Positions 1 to 9,123 of a DNA stretch of 34,392 nt are shown here, in pieces. The position numbers were made by a program, and so were the translations under genes. The DNA lies in the NCBI GenBank assembly GCA_029008595.1, contig JAQXJH010000050.1, positions 1 through 34,392 of the forward strand. The letters run 5' to 3'. Each line of letters starts with the position of its first letter. Positions within the stretch are counted from its first letter, which is position 1. Below the pieces are notes generated by a model. It made no database searches. It saw only the letters and a list, made by a program, of their open reading frames with translations, and was not told the origin of the DNA. The DNA is from Bacillota bacterium. GTDB taxonomy: Bacteria > Bacillota > Clostridia > Oscillospirales > Acutalibacteraceae.

Positions 1-256
1 TCTGAAGGAAAACGGACTGGTCGAATTCGAAAAATACGGCGTCATCCGCCTGACAGATGAGGGAAAGCAGCACGGAGAACGGCTTCTGCACCGGCATCAG
101 ATCCTGGTGCGATTTTTCGGCGCTCTCGGCGATCAGGAGCACGCGCTCGACCTTGCCGAACAGGTGGAGCACTTTTTGCCCGGACAGACGGTCGCCCGGC
201 TGGAACAGCTGATCGGCTTCATGGAACAGAACGGATGGCAGCCGGACACCCCATAA
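1..256 (+). CDS. DtxR/MntR-family metal-dependent repressor, C-terminal part
   Basis: This is the 3' end of a gene that starts left of the window; the frame begins at base 2 and gives 84 residues before TAA at 254. The first residues (LKENGLVEFEKYGVIRLTDE) match the recognition-helix/wing end of the DtxR DNA-binding domain. They are followed by the G-x-x-x-A/G-E-R-x-L-x-R-H-x-x-L-x-R-F-F pattern that opens the metal-binding dimerisation domain. The HRHQIL and D-x-E-H segments supply typical Fe/Mn-binding His and Glu residues. Family members repress iron- or manganese-uptake genes when metal is plentiful. Only about 70 residues follow the wing and no SH3-like third domain is present, so it resembles the short MntR-type proteins. 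The metal and targets cannot be told from this fragment. Confidence 0.8.
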   Translation, partial: LKENGLVEFEKYGVIRLTDEGKQHGERLLHRHQILVRFFGALGDQEHALDLAEQVEHFLPGQTVARLEQLIGFMEQNGWQPDTP

Positions 257-258
257 AA

Positions 259-318
259 AGATCCCCATGGCGCAGTCCCGAAGCGTTTGCCGTTTCGGAC
301 TCTGTTCCATGGGGATTC
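259..318. terminator. large bidirectional hairpin terminator
   Basis: GATCCCCATGG at 260-270 pairs with CCATGGGGATTC at 307-318, and an inner stem (CCCGAAGCG with CGTTTCGG) sits between them. On the - strand the stem is followed by TTTTTAT, and on the + strand by CTTCCGTTTT. It lies between the convergent ends of the DtxR-type gene and pepT and probably serves both. Confidence 0.8.
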
Positions 319-379
319 TTCCGTTTTCAGCCGGATAGCTGATTTTTTATATCCGGGAACCAATCGCACATTATGCCGG

Positions 380-1597
380 TTACCGGACCGCCAGTTCCAG
401 AATGCTGAGCAGGATCTCCTTCACCTTTTCCATTTCTTCTGTAACGGTGAATTCAAAGCGGCCGTGACCGTTCTGGCCTCCGGTGCAAAGGTTCGGGCAC
501 GGCAGCCCCATAAACGAAAGCTTTGCGCCGTCGGTTCCGCCGCGGATCGGGATCACCTTCGGTTCCACCCCGACTGCACGCATCGCGTTTTTCGCCAGTT
601 CAATGATCTCGGGGTGCGGCAGAAGCTGCTCCTTCATATTGAAGTAGCTGTCGGTCAGCCCGACCTCAACCGTTCCCGCTCCGTATTTTTCATTCAGAAA
701 GGCAGCTGCGGCCGTCATCAGGCGCTTGCGGCGTGCCATTCCGTCCTTTGAAAAATCGCGCAGCAGATAGTCCATCGTCGTCTGCTCCACCTCTCCGGAA
801 AGTCCGCCGAGGTGGAAAAAGCCCTCGTAGCCCTCGGTAGCGGCCGGAACCTCCTGCTTTGGCAGCAGAGAATCAAATTCCATGGCGATATGCAGCGAAT
901 TCTTCATCTGATTTTTTGCCGAACCCGGGTGAATATTTTCCCCGTTCACCGTAACAACGGCCGAAGCGGCATTGAAATTTTCATATTCCAGCTCACCGAC
1001 GGCGCCTCCGTCTACCGTATAGGCAAAATCGGCGCCGAACGCGGCAACATCAAAATGATCGGCGCCGCGGCCGATCTCTTCGTCCGGCGTAAACGCAATT
1101 TTCACCGCGCCGTGCGGGCGGCCGCTCTGCAGCAATTCCTCCGCTGCCGCCAGGATCTCTGCCACGCCGGCTTTGTCGTCCGCCCCCAAAAGCGTTGTGC
1201 CGTCGGTGACGATCAGCCGTTTTCCCGTAAAATTCTTCATCTGCGGAAACTGCTCCGTGCGCAGCACAATGCCAAGCGGCTCGTTCAGCACAACGTCGCC
1301 GCCGTCATAATCGGGGACGACACGCGCCCGGACATTCTCGCCGGAAAGCTCCGTCGCCGTATCCATGTGCGCGATCAGCCCGATCGCCGGCGCCTCTGCG
1401 CCGTCTGTTGCGGGAATGCTGCCGTAAACGTATCCGAATTCATCCACACGCGCATCCCTGATCCCGATCTGCTGCATCATACGCACCAGCTCCTTCGCCA
1501 GAACGAGCTGTCCGGGCGTGGAAGGCGCTGCATCGGAGCTTTCGTCCGACTGTGTTCCGAAGCTGACCAGGTGCAAAAAGATTTCTTCCGTTCTCAT
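380..1597 (-). CDS. pepT: Peptidase T (tripeptide aminopeptidase)
   Basis: A 405-residue cytosolic M20-family zinc aminopeptidase that removes the N-terminal residue of tripeptides. The two-zinc ligand set is intact and at the positions known for E. coli PepT: His77 and Asp79 in AHMDT, Asp140/Asp141 in GADDKAG, catalytic Glu173 and ligand Glu174 in PDEEIGRG, Asp196 in TVDGG, and His378 in GGQNGHGRFE. The dimerisation (lid) domain lies between about residues 205 and 320. Length is typical for the family. The ATG has GAAAGGAAG upstream. It is the last gene of a long - strand run, 69 bp after the galactosidase gene, and ends before the large hairpin at 259-318. A role in recycling peptides as amino acids is inferred from the family. 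Confidence 0.95.
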   Translation of the reverse strand: MRTEEIFLHLVSFGTQSDESSDAAPSTPGQLVLAKELVRMMQQIGIRDARVDEFGYVYGSIPATDGAEAPAIGLIAHMDTATELSGENVRARVVPDYDGGDVVLNEPLGIVLRTEQFPQMKNFTGKRLIVTDGTTLLGADDKAGVAEILAAAEELLQSGRPHGAVKIAFTPDEEIGRGADHFDVAAFGADFAYTVDGGAVGELEYENFNAASAVVTVNGENIHPGSAKNQMKNSLHIAMEFDSLLPKQEVPAATEGYEGFFHLGGLSGEVEQTTMDYLLRDFSKDGMARRKRLMTAAAAFLNEKYGAGTVEVGLTDSYFNMKEQLLPHPEIIELAKNAMRAVGVEPKVIPIRGGTDGAKLSFMGLPCPNLCTGGQNGHGRFEFTVTEEMEKVKEILLSILELAVR

Positions 1598-1666
1598 ATT
1601 TTCTTCTTCCTTTCGGTTCAGGCCGCCCTGCAGCGGTCGCGCCCGAACATCTGTTTTGGAATGCGG

Positions 1667-3613
1667 TCAGGAAAGTACCCGGTATTCCGCAAAAAGATAC
1701 TGGTCTGGGCGCGAAAAATGTACGTTCACTGTGCCGTCGGAATTGACCTCCGGTCCGACTCCGCCTGCACCGTTTGCCGCAATCGTTTTGACCTGCAGCA
1801 TTCTGCCTGCCAACGCAGGGATCCGGTAAACCGCCGCTGTGCAGTCATTTTTTTCGCGCAGGAAAATAAAATAACCGTGATCCGTTCCGCACGACGCCCA
1901 GAATCCGGTACAGCTTCTGCCGCTCGGTTCTTCCCCCACCGGGCAGACGTCCGCCTGAAACAATGCGGTGCGATGCGGCCGCCACGCTGCGATGATCTTC
2001 CGCAGGGCCGCCGCATCCCGCGGTTCCAGACGGCTCAGCTCACACCACAGCAGCGGATTGGCAGCCATGACCGACGCAAACAGATAATCCATTTCATAGG
2101 TTCCGGGAGCAAACGGATCGTCCGGATAATTTTCCGGATGGCGGCGCGGATTCAGCACTTCAAACTGCAGCATACGCGTCGGGATCCAGCGGCTGAGCAT
2201 CCAGAGGCTGCGAAGCGTTCGATACGGAAAATAATTTCCCCAATCGGAATACCGATTTTCGACAAACAGCACTCCGTACTGCGGTTTATAATGATAACCA
2301 AACCGGTCACCGGCTGTCACGTCCAGCTGCAGGGAGATCCCGCTGCGAGCCGCCGTCTGCAGCAGGGCGGAAAAATTCCGGTCGCCGGTTTTGGAACGGA
2401 CATTCACACCGTCTAGTTTGAAATAGCGGATGCCCAGCCTGCGGTGAAAATCGGCAAGGATCCCGGCGTCGGCACTCCAGTTTTCAAAATCACCGGCCGA
2501 GTCCGGCGAAAACCAGAGTCCCAACGCAACGCCGCGGCGCTTTGCTTCCTCTGCGACCGGCTCCAGCCCGCGCGGAAAACGCCTGGCGTCCACGCTCCAA
2601 TAATTTTCCGCCGCACGATGGTAGCCTTCCCAAACGTGCTCCATGTAGCGTTCCGGGTCGGCGATCGCTCCGGTTTCCCAACCGTCGTCGATCTGCAGCA
2701 CATCAACACCGGCCGTTTGTGCCGCGCGCAGTTCGTCCTGCAGAAACACTTCGCAGAGGGATTTTTCGCAGTTCCGGTCGCCCCAGGTATTCACCATGGT
2801 AAACAGGCGCCCCTCGCCGGTTCTCCGGCAGCGAAGCAGACGCCGGTACTGCGCCGGCAGTTCCTCTGCCTTTCCCACGCCGACCGTGACCCCATAGGCC
2901 TCTGTTTCCGCCTCTGCCGTCAGAGCCGAAAAATCGATTCCGCCGCCAAGGACGGAGATCCGCCCCCGTTCAATTTCCAGATCCGCCTCCGGGCGCAGCA
3001 GATGCGATGTTCCGACCGGCGCATCCTTTGCCAGCAGAAGAGCAGGGCCTTCCTCCTGCAGCAGCAGAAAAATATCTCCACGGTAACCGTTTTTCATTGC
3101 CGGAGCAGGAGAATCCTCCGACACACGGACAAGCGTATCGTTCCGGTCGGTTTTGTCAAACAGTTCGACCGCAGCGGCGCGGCAGTGGACAGAGCGCAGC
3201 GCCAGCTGCTCCAGCACATGGCGTTCCTGCGCCTGCTCTGCGGCGTGCGCTCCCCGTTTGGGCCGCATCAGAAACTGCGACGAGCAGAACGGCAGACCGG
3301 GAAACAACTCCAACCGCAGCTTCTGTACGGCACAGGCATTCTCCATCTGAACGGTAACTGCAAAAAACGGTTCGCTCAGGCCGTCTTCATTCCCCGCCGC
3401 GCATTCCACCGAGCAGTTTTCAAAAGCGCCGAACGGCAGCGGTATCGCCGCACATGGCTCCTCCGCTGCCGTTGTCCCGCTCGCTTTGTCGTATAGTCTC
3501 CCGGGATACAGCGCTCCCGCCTTCATCCGGTACGAACGCTCCAGCGCGTCGTTGCCGATGACCAGCTCCCCGCCGTTCCAGCTTGCGTAGCAGTCCCGAA
3601 AATGCTTCATCAT
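1667..3613 (-). CDS. GH36-like alpha-galactosidase (melibiase family)
   Basis: 648 residues starting at the ATG-ATG pair 3613/3610, which follows AGGGTGG by five bases. The open frame runs further upstream, but that extension overlaps the Rrf2 gene and has no ribosome site. An N-terminal beta-sandwich of about 270 residues precedes a TIM barrel. Barrel motifs seen: TWGDRN, LQIDDGWETG (Asp309), LGLWFSPDSAG, RYFKLDGVN with the likely nucleophile Asp401, and ENRYSDWGNYFPYR with the likely acid/base Asp457. The order matches clan GH-D enzymes (GH36/GH27) that release alpha-linked galactose. There is no signal peptide, so it should act on imported oligosaccharides. The motifs are not the textbook GH36 K-W-D-x-N and S-D-x-S-D forms, so this is a divergent subfamily and the substrate is uncertain. 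No sugar transporter lies beside it. Confidence 0.75.
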   Translation of the reverse strand: MMKHFRDCYASWNGGELVIGNDALERSYRMKAGALYPGRLYDKASGTTAAEEPCAAIPLPFGAFENCSVECAAGNEDGLSEPFFAVTVQMENACAVQKLRLELFPGLPFCSSQFLMRPKRGAHAAEQAQERHVLEQLALRSVHCRAAAVELFDKTDRNDTLVRVSEDSPAPAMKNGYRGDIFLLLQEEGPALLLAKDAPVGTSHLLRPEADLEIERGRISVLGGGIDFSALTAEAETEAYGVTVGVGKAEELPAQYRRLLRCRRTGEGRLFTMVNTWGDRNCEKSLCEVFLQDELRAAQTAGVDVLQIDDGWETGAIADPERYMEHVWEGYHRAAENYWSVDARRFPRGLEPVAEEAKRRGVALGLWFSPDSAGDFENWSADAGILADFHRRLGIRYFKLDGVNVRSKTGDRNFSALLQTAARSGISLQLDVTAGDRFGYHYKPQYGVLFVENRYSDWGNYFPYRTLRSLWMLSRWIPTRMLQFEVLNPRRHPENYPDDPFAPGTYEMDYLFASVMAANPLLWCELSRLEPRDAAALRKIIAAWRPHRTALFQADVCPVGEEPSGRSCTGFWASCGTDHGYFIFLREKNDCTAAVYRIPALAGRMLQVKTIAANGAGGVGPEVNSDGTVNVHFSRPDQYLFAEYRVLS

Positions 3614-3683
3614 AGCGACCACCCTTTTCTCGTTTTTCCGTTTCAGAAGGAATGAACGGTCTGATTTGAGAAGAATTCTTCCT

Positions 3684-4139
3684 TCAGATCTTATTCTGCG
3701 GAATGTCCCGCTCTTTTTTTTCCGGCTTAAGTACGGCAGGCTGTGCAAAGGTCACCGAATCCAGCTTTTCGCGCACCATCTGCGAAATTTCGCGGTAGAC
3801 CGGCTGAAACCGGCAGTCACACGCGAATTCCCGCGAGCAGCTTCCGGCGCAGTCGTGCTCTCTGCCGACGCACCGGCTGAGCTGATACGGCCCTTCCACC
3901 GCTTCGATCACCTGACGCAGCGTGACCTGTTCCGGCGGCGCGGCAAGCTCATAACCGCCCCGGGAACCCTTATAGCTTTTTACGATCCCGGCTGCAGCCA
4001 GATTGCGCAGGATCTTCAGGCAGAAGCGCTGCGGAACATTCGTGTTTTCGGCGATGGTGCCTGCATCCTGACGGCTTTGCAGCGCGGCCAGAAATTCCAC
4101 CATGCGCACTGCGTAATCGGCTTCCAGTGTAATATGCAT
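3684..4139 (-). CDS. Rrf2/IscR-family transcriptional regulator
   Basis: 151 residues. The start MHITLEADYAVRMVEFLA and the winged helix with KGSRGGYELA (about residues 57-66) are diagnostic of Rrf2. A cysteine-rich stretch follows (Cys90, 97, 101, 107, 109); family members such as IscR and NsrR use three cysteines here to hold an Fe-S cluster and sense iron-sulfur status or nitric oxide. Five cysteines is more than the minimum, so which ones bind a cluster is open. The ATG has AAGAGGTT six bases upstream. It lies 55 bp after rpoD and 70 bp before the galactosidase gene with no terminator on either side, so co-transcription with rpoD is possible. Targets are unknown; a cysteine desulfurase gene is in the window but 19 kb away. 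Confidence 0.85.
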   Translation of the reverse strand: MHITLEADYAVRMVEFLAALQSRQDAGTIAENTNVPQRFCLKILRNLAAAGIVKSYKGSRGGYELAAPPEQVTLRQVIEAVEGPYQLSRCVGREHDCAGSCSREFACDCRFQPVYREISQMVREKLDSVTFAQPAVLKPEKKERDIPQNKI

Positions 4140-4194
4140 GAAATCAACCTCTTTTATTGCGGAACGCTTTTTCTGCCGGAGCAGCGGAAAGAAC

Positions 4195-5295
4195 TCAGTC
4201 CAGAAAGTCCTTCAGCTTTTTGCTGCGGCTCGGATGGCGCAGCTTGCGGAGCGCCTTTGCTTCGATCTGGCGGATGCGTTCGCGCGTGACCTTGAATTCG
4301 CGGCCGACTTCCTCCAGAGTACGGGAACGGCCGTCCTCCAGCCCAAAGCGCAGGCTGAGCACCTTTTCCTCCCGCGGGGTCAGCGTGCTGAGCACCTCGG
4401 TCAGCTGCTCCTTCAGCAGCGTATGCGAAGCCGCATCGGCCGGCGCGGGCGCATCGTCGTCCGGGATAAAATCGCCGAGGTGGCTGTCCTCTTCCTCGCC
4501 GATTGGCGTTTCCAGCGAAACCGGCTCCTGCGCCACACGCATGATCTCACGGACCTTATCCACCGGCAGATCAAGTTCATCGGCAATATCTTCGGCGGTC
4601 GGCTCGTGGCCGGTGGTATGCAGCAGCTGTGAGCTGACTTTTTTGACCTTGTTGATCGTTTCCACCATGTGCACCGGGATCCGGATGGTGCGCGCCTGGT
4701 CGGCAATGGCCCGGGTGATCGCCTGACGGATCCACCAGGTGGCATACGTCGAAAATTTAAAGCCTTTGGTGTAATCAAACTTTTCGACCGCTTTGATCAG
4801 GCCGAGATTTCCCTCCTGAATCAGATCGAGAAACTGCATGCCGCGGCCGAGGTAGCGCTTTGCAATGGAAACGACCAGACGGAGGTTCGCCTCCGAAAGG
4901 CGCTTTTTGGCGGCCTCGTCTCCGTCGGAAATGCGGATGGCAAGGTCGATCTCCTCCTCCGGCGTCAACAGCGGCACACGACCGATCTCCTTGAGGTACA
5001 CCTTGACCGGATCGTCGATGGCGATCGCTTCGGTCGCGCCGATATCGTCCTCATCAGCCGCGTCGCCGGTAATATCCAGCGCAAATTCCAGATCATCCAG
5101 ATTCGGCGTGTCCCCGAAATCCTCGACGATCTCAACGCCCTGGCTTTCGAGCGAATCGTAGAATTTTTCGATCTGCTCCGCATCAAAATCCAGATCGCCG
5201 ATCGCATCCAGAATTTCCTTCGTGCTCAGCTGGCCCTTTGCTTTTCCGATCTCGGTCAGTTCCTTGATCACAGATTTTTTGTCCTGTACTCCCAT
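4195..5295 (-). CDS. rpoD: RNA polymerase primary sigma factor (sigma-70/SigA)
   Basis: 366 residues, normal for the Firmicutes housekeeping sigma factor. Seen in order: a short region 1.1 (residues 1-60), an acidic linker, region 1.2 ([20 protein letters not shown], about 94-113), region 2 with [27 protein letters not shown] and the -10-melting block [18 protein letters not shown] (about 180-197), region 3 ([11 protein letters not shown] onward), and region 4 with the -35-reading helix-turn-helix [21 protein letters not shown] (325-345). ATG 5295 follows AAAGGAT. It is the third gene of dgt-dnaG-rpoD, the conserved macromolecular-synthesis arrangement of clostridia, and directs transcription of most genes here. 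The good TTGnnn-17-TATAAT promoters seen elsewhere in the window fit such a factor. Confidence 0.98.
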   Translation of the reverse strand: MGVQDKKSVIKELTEIGKAKGQLSTKEILDAIGDLDFDAEQIEKFYDSLESQGVEIVEDFGDTPNLDDLEFALDITGDAADEDDIGATEAIAIDDPVKVYLKEIGRVPLLTPEEEIDLAIRISDGDEAAKKRLSEANLRLVVSIAKRYLGRGMQFLDLIQEGNLGLIKAVEKFDYTKGFKFSTYATWWIRQAITRAIADQARTIRIPVHMVETINKVKKVSSQLLHTTGHEPTAEDIADELDLPVDKVREIMRVAQEPVSLETPIGEEEDSHLGDFIPDDDAPAPADAASHTLLKEQLTEVLSTLTPREEKVLSLRFGLEDGRSRTLEEVGREFKVTRERIRQIEAKALRKLRHPSRSKKLKDFLD

Positions 5296-5395
5296 GATAT
5301 TTCATCCTTTCGTCGGTGCAAAACGTCGTTTCCGTAAGCGCGCAGCCGCATAAAATCAGGCTGAAACGCGGCGGACGTACCATGCCCGCCTTTTG

Positions 5396-7159
5396 TTATT
5401 GTTTCTGCATCCGCAGTTGTTCCATCATTTTCAGCAGATCTTCGTCGCTGCTCTGCACAGCCTGCTGCACCGTGGGCTTGTCGTGCTCTTCTGCGATCAC
5501 CGAAATATAATCGCGCTCCGCCTGCAGCAGATTGACGCTTTGCGCGCTTTTGGCCAGCATTTGTGCTATTCTGCCCATTTCTTCCACAGAATAATATTCC
5601 GCAAAATCGGAAAGCGATACCTGACGGCCTTCGCACAGCCATCCGGTCAGCTTATCATAAACGCCGCGGTTGAACGCCGTGCAGAATTTTTCCGGCGGAA
5701 GAGCCTGCCGTACGGCCGCCGCACGGTCCGGATTGCGCATCAGATAGGCGATCAGCGCTTCTTCCGCCAGCGCAGCGCGCATATTGCGGGCGCGATCGGG
5801 ATTGATCTCGTCGCGCGCAGTGCCCGAAAATTGCCGCTGGATCTGCCGCTGTTCGCTCTGGCGGCCGTCCCGCTGCTGCCGCTTGCGCGCCTGCGCGATC
5901 TGGTGCAGCAGCGTAGCTTTTTCCACCTTCAGCTCTGCAGCCAGCCGGCCGGCGTAAACATCCTGCTCAATGGAGCTGTCCAGCCCGGCAAGCATTCCAA
6001 CTGCCTCCCGCAGCATATTGACGCGGCCGTCTGCCGTCTCCATATTATATTTCTCCCGGATCTTCTGCATTCGGTATTCAACGTCATTTCCCGAATCCTC
6101 AATCAGCTGGCGAAAGCGTTCCGCGCCTTTTGTTTTGATAAACTCGTCCGGATCTTTTCCCTCCGGGATCGTCAGCACGCGTACCCGCAGTCCTGCATTC
6201 TTCAGGATCGGGATGGCGCGGGCCGTCGCCTTTTGCCCGGCGGCGTCGGCGTCATAACAGAGAATGACCTCCTGCGCATAGCGGGCAATCAGCAGCGCGT
6301 GCTTCGGCGTCAGCGCGGTGCCCTGCGTGGCAACTGCGTTTGTAAAACCGGCCTGATGCAGCGAGATCACATCCATCGGCCCTTCGGCAAGGATCAGATT
6401 CGGCTGACCGGAGTTTTTGGCAAAATTCAGCGCGAACAGCACGCTGCTTTTTTCAAACACCAGCGTTTCGGAGGAGTTCAGGTATTTCGGCTCCGCTTTT
6501 TCCAGAACACGGCCGGAAAAGGCGATCACATTGCCGCGAACATCGATGATCGGGAAGATCACGCGGTTGCGGAAGCGGTCATAAACACCGTTGTTCCTTC
6601 CCTGCGAGGCAAGGTTCGCCATTACAAGCTCCTGCTGGGAAAAACCCGCGCGCTTCATATGGTCGCACAGCGCCGACCATCCTTCCGGCGCAAAGCCCAA
6701 GCCGAAATGGTTGATCGTGGAATTGGAAAGCTTTCGCCCGCGCAAATATTCCAGTGCCTTTGCGCCGCACGGCGCATTGAGCTGCGCATGGAAAAAGCGC
6801 GCGGCCTCCCGGTTTGCTTCCAAAATTCTCAGCTTCAGTTTTGCGGTTCCGTCGTCACGCCGGACATCCTCCGGCATCTCAAGCCCCGCCCGCTGCGCAA
6901 GCAGCTTGACGGCTTCTATGTAATCCAGATTCTCGATCTTGCGGATAAAGGTGATCGTATCGCCGCCCGCCCCGCAGCCGAAACAGTAAAACGAATCGTT
7001 TTCGGGATACAGAACGAACGAGGGTGTTTTTTCGCCGTGAAACGGGCAAAGCCCGACCAGATTCCGCCCGGTCCGGCGCAGCTTGACGTAACCGGATACG
7101 ACGGACTCGATTGGATTTGCACTTTTCAGCCGCTGCAGAAATTCCTCCGGCAATGCCAT
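5396..7159 (-). CDS. dnaG: DNA primase
   Basis: 587 residues from ATG 7159, which has AAGGAGG nine bases upstream; an in-frame GTG at 7168 abuts that site and is too close to be used. The protein makes the RNA primers for replication. Seen: an N-terminal CHC2 zinc ribbon (Cys38-x2-His41 and Cys59-x2-Cys62 in CPFHGEK...FYCFGCGAGGD), the RNAP-basic region, and the TOPRIM catalytic domain with LILAEGPMDVISL (metal-binding Glu) and the DADAAG motif. A helical C-terminal part, expected to contact the DnaB helicase, ends at the stop. Length matches the family. It lies between dgt (55 bp upstream) and rpoD (100 bp downstream), so co-expression of priming and transcription-initiation factors is likely. 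Confidence 0.97.
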   Translation of the reverse strand: MALPEEFLQRLKSANPIESVVSGYVKLRRTGRNLVGLCPFHGEKTPSFVLYPENDSFYCFGCGAGGDTITFIRKIENLDYIEAVKLLAQRAGLEMPEDVRRDDGTAKLKLRILEANREAARFFHAQLNAPCGAKALEYLRGRKLSNSTINHFGLGFAPEGWSALCDHMKRAGFSQQELVMANLASQGRNNGVYDRFRNRVIFPIIDVRGNVIAFSGRVLEKAEPKYLNSSETLVFEKSSVLFALNFAKNSGQPNLILAEGPMDVISLHQAGFTNAVATQGTALTPKHALLIARYAQEVILCYDADAAGQKATARAIPILKNAGLRVRVLTIPEGKDPDEFIKTKGAERFRQLIEDSGNDVEYRMQKIREKYNMETADGRVNMLREAVGMLAGLDSSIEQDVYAGRLAAELKVEKATLLHQIAQARKRQQRDGRQSEQRQIQRQFSGTARDEINPDRARNMRAALAEEALIAYLMRNPDRAAAVRQALPPEKFCTAFNRGVYDKLTGWLCEGRQVSLSDFAEYYSVEEMGRIAQMLAKSAQSVNLLQAERDYISVIAEEHDKPTVQQAVQSSDEDLLKMMEQLRMQKQ

Positions 7160-7214
7160 CTGCTTCACCCTCCTTCAGTCCTGTTTGTATATTCGACAAA
7201 TAATATTACTTTTC

Positions 7215-8216
7215 TTAATATCTCGACCACGCTTTCGGCACCGTGATCGTTTCGAACATCTGCGTTGCAAAACCGTCGCTCATCCCGGCGATATAATCGC
7301 AGACGGCGCGCTCCGCTCCTTCGCGTTCCCTGACAATGCGCATTTCATCGGGAAGCTTGTCCGCGTGCATCAGGCAGTAGCGGTACAGCGTTTCGACCAG
7401 ACCGGGAACCTTTTGTTCCTCTCCCTTTGCCACCGGGTTGCAGTAGACATTCCGGTACATAAACCGGTGCAGTTCGTCAAACGCTTCCTGAACATCGGGC
7501 GCCATTGCGAGCCGCTCCGGCGTGGAATTTGCCACCAGCGAGCTGACCAGCGTATTGATCCGCGTTGTACGCCGGTCGCCGAGCGTCTGAATGATATCCC
7601 ACGGGATCTCCTCCGGTTCCAGCACGCCGGCGCGCTGCGCATCGTCAATATCGTGATTGATATAGGCAATGCGGTCTGCGATGCGGACAATACGGCCTTC
7701 GGCGGTAAATGCTTCGGTACCTGTGGTGTGGCAGAGGATCCCGTTGCGCACCTCGGCGGTCAGGTTCAGCCCAAGCCCTTCGTTTTCCAGCCGCTCCACC
7801 ACGCGGACGCTTTGCTCATAATGGCGGAACCCGCCCGGCGCGATCGCGTTCAGGGCGCGTTCCCCGGCATGACCGAACGGCGTATGGCCCAGGTCGTGCC
7901 CCAGAGAGATCGCTTCCGTCAGATCCTCATTGAGCCGCAGACAGCGCGCAATAGTACGGGCGATCTGCGCCACCTCCAGCGTATGCGTCAGCCGCGTGCG
8001 GTAATGGTCGCCCTCCGGCGAAAGAAATACCTGCGTTTTGTGCTTCAGCCGCCGGAACGACTTGCAGTGCAGGATCCTGTCCCGGTCGCGCTGGAACGCC
8101 GTCCGCAGATCGCATTCCGGCTCCGGCCGCTGCCGGCCGCGGGTGGTTCGTGCTTTGGCTGCCTCTGCCGCCAGAAACTGAAGCTCCTGTTCTTCGGTTC
8201 GCTCCCGGATCGTCAT
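7215..8216 (-). CDS. dgt: Deoxyguanosinetriphosphate triphosphohydrolase-like protein
   Basis: 333 residues of the HD superfamily. These enzymes split dNTPs to deoxynucleosides and triphosphate and so help set the dNTP pool. Seen: the substrate-side motif DRDRILHCKSFRRLKHKTQVF (about 44-64), the first metal His in TRLTHTLEVAQIAR (His78), the HD pair in LGHDLGHTPFGHAGE (His107, Asp108), and the last Asp ligand in RIADRIAYINHDIDD. The ATG follows AAAGGAGG with nine bases between. Its place directly upstream of dnaG and rpoD is conserved in clostridia and fits a link to replication. The length is that of the shorter 'dGTPase-like' group, whose exact nucleotide preference varies. Confidence 0.93.
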   Translation of the reverse strand: MTIRERTEEQELQFLAAEAAKARTTRGRQRPEPECDLRTAFQRDRDRILHCKSFRRLKHKTQVFLSPEGDHYRTRLTHTLEVAQIARTIARCLRLNEDLTEAISLGHDLGHTPFGHAGERALNAIAPGGFRHYEQSVRVVERLENEGLGLNLTAEVRNGILCHTTGTEAFTAEGRIVRIADRIAYINHDIDDAQRAGVLEPEEIPWDIIQTLGDRRTTRINTLVSSLVANSTPERLAMAPDVQEAFDELHRFMYRNVYCNPVAKGEEQKVPGLVETLYRYCLMHADKLPDEMRIVREREGAERAVCDYIAGMSDGFATQMFETITVPKAWSRY

Positions 8217-8306
8217 CGCCGGTTCCCTCCTTTACTGCCGGATCGTTCCGTGCAGCGCACAAAGATCCTTCTATAAAAGTAATACGACAAAACTTTCGGT
8301 TTCCCT

Positions 8307-8969
8307 TTATTTTTTCTGTCCCGTTTCCGGATCTTTTTCCTCCCGGGGATAATATTCCTCTCCGCAAAGTTCGATTTCGACCGCGCCGTTTGTTGCATCG
8401 GCCAGTTTTTGCTGCAGCAGCGGGAGCGCACCGGGCAGCAGGTGAAAACAAAGCTCAACATCCTGCCCGAAAACCGTATCGTCCAGCACCGCGCCGCACT
8501 GCGGCAAAAGTTTTGCCACCGCGCCGTGCTGGTGATATTCACACAACAGCCTGCCCTGCAGGCACCGCTGCATCGTGACCACACCGGCCGCCTGCAGCGC
8601 CAGCTGCGCCGCTCTGGCATACGCCCGCACAAGCCCCCCGGTACCGAGCAGAATCCCGCCGAAATACCGTGTGGTCACGAGGATCACATCCGTAATATCC
8701 GCTTTGGTCAATGCCTCCAGGGTGGGCAGCCCGGCGGTTCCCTGCGGTTCTCCCGCGTCGGAATACCGCATCAGTCCGCCGCTGCGCAGCCGGTAGGCAT
8801 AAACGTTATGGCGCGCGTCCCACCGCTTTGCACGGATCTCTTCCAGAAAAGCGAGCGCTTCTTCCTCCGTCTGCACCGGCTTTGCATAGCCGATAAAACG
8901 GGAGCGCTTTTCGGTAAATTCATCTTCCCCATACGCCCGGACGGTGCGATAGCTTTTTTCTTCCGTCAA
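8307..8969 (-). CDS. YigZ/IMPACT-family protein
   Basis: A 220-residue UPF0029/YigZ protein. The N-terminal domain carries the whole family signature: RSRFIGYAKPV, ARHNVYAYR, SDAGEPQGTAGLP, VTTRYFGGILLGTGGLVRAYARAA. A short C-terminal domain of about 80 residues with an elongation-factor-like fold (DUF1949) follows. The start is chosen as TTG 8969, because GGGGGAG lies six bases before it and the resulting N-terminus matches family length. An in-frame ATG at 8984 has no ribosome site at a usable distance. Bacterial members are conserved but their biochemical role is not firmly known; eukaryotic IMPACT regulates the Gcn2 translation-stress kinase. It sits 90 bp upstream of dgt and downstream of the rpmE terminator. 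Confidence 0.9.
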   Translation of the reverse strand: MTEEKSYRTVRAYGEDEFTEKRSRFIGYAKPVQTEEEALAFLEEIRAKRWDARHNVYAYRLRSGGLMRYSDAGEPQGTAGLPTLEALTKADITDVILVTTRYFGGILLGTGGLVRAYARAAQLALQAAGVVTMQRCLQGRLLCEYHQHGAVAKLLPQCGAVLDDTVFGQDVELCFHLLPGALPLLQQKLADATNGAVEIELCGEEYYPREEKDPETGQKK

Positions 8970-9050
8970 AATGGACTCCCCCATCCTGCCTGATCGTGAT
9001 TCCGCTGAAAACACCGGAGAATACCGGAACCGCAGCGCCGCAGAAATAAA

Positions 9051-9111
9051 GCAAGAGGGCTGCTGCAGAACCTGCCGTTCCCGGCGGATCGTTTTGCAAC
9101 AGCCCCTCTTG
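9051..9111 (-). terminator. rho-independent terminator of rpmE
   Basis: On the - strand CAAGAGGGGCTGTTGCA pairs with TGCAGCAGCCCTCTTG around an internal loop, and CTTTATTTCT follows. It starts about 12 bases after the rpmE stop codon. Confidence 0.85.
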
Positions 9112-9123
9112 TATGACAACAGA

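Noticed and set aside
812-2416. Long + strand open frame opposite pepT and the galactosidase gene
   Set aside because: It is the complement of two well-supported genes in GC-rich DNA, is rich in Arg/His/Gln, and has no domain or ribosome site.
5393-7246. 617-residue + strand open frame opposite dnaG
   Set aside because: Antisense to dnaG; no promoter or ribosome site, low-information Arg/His-rich translation.
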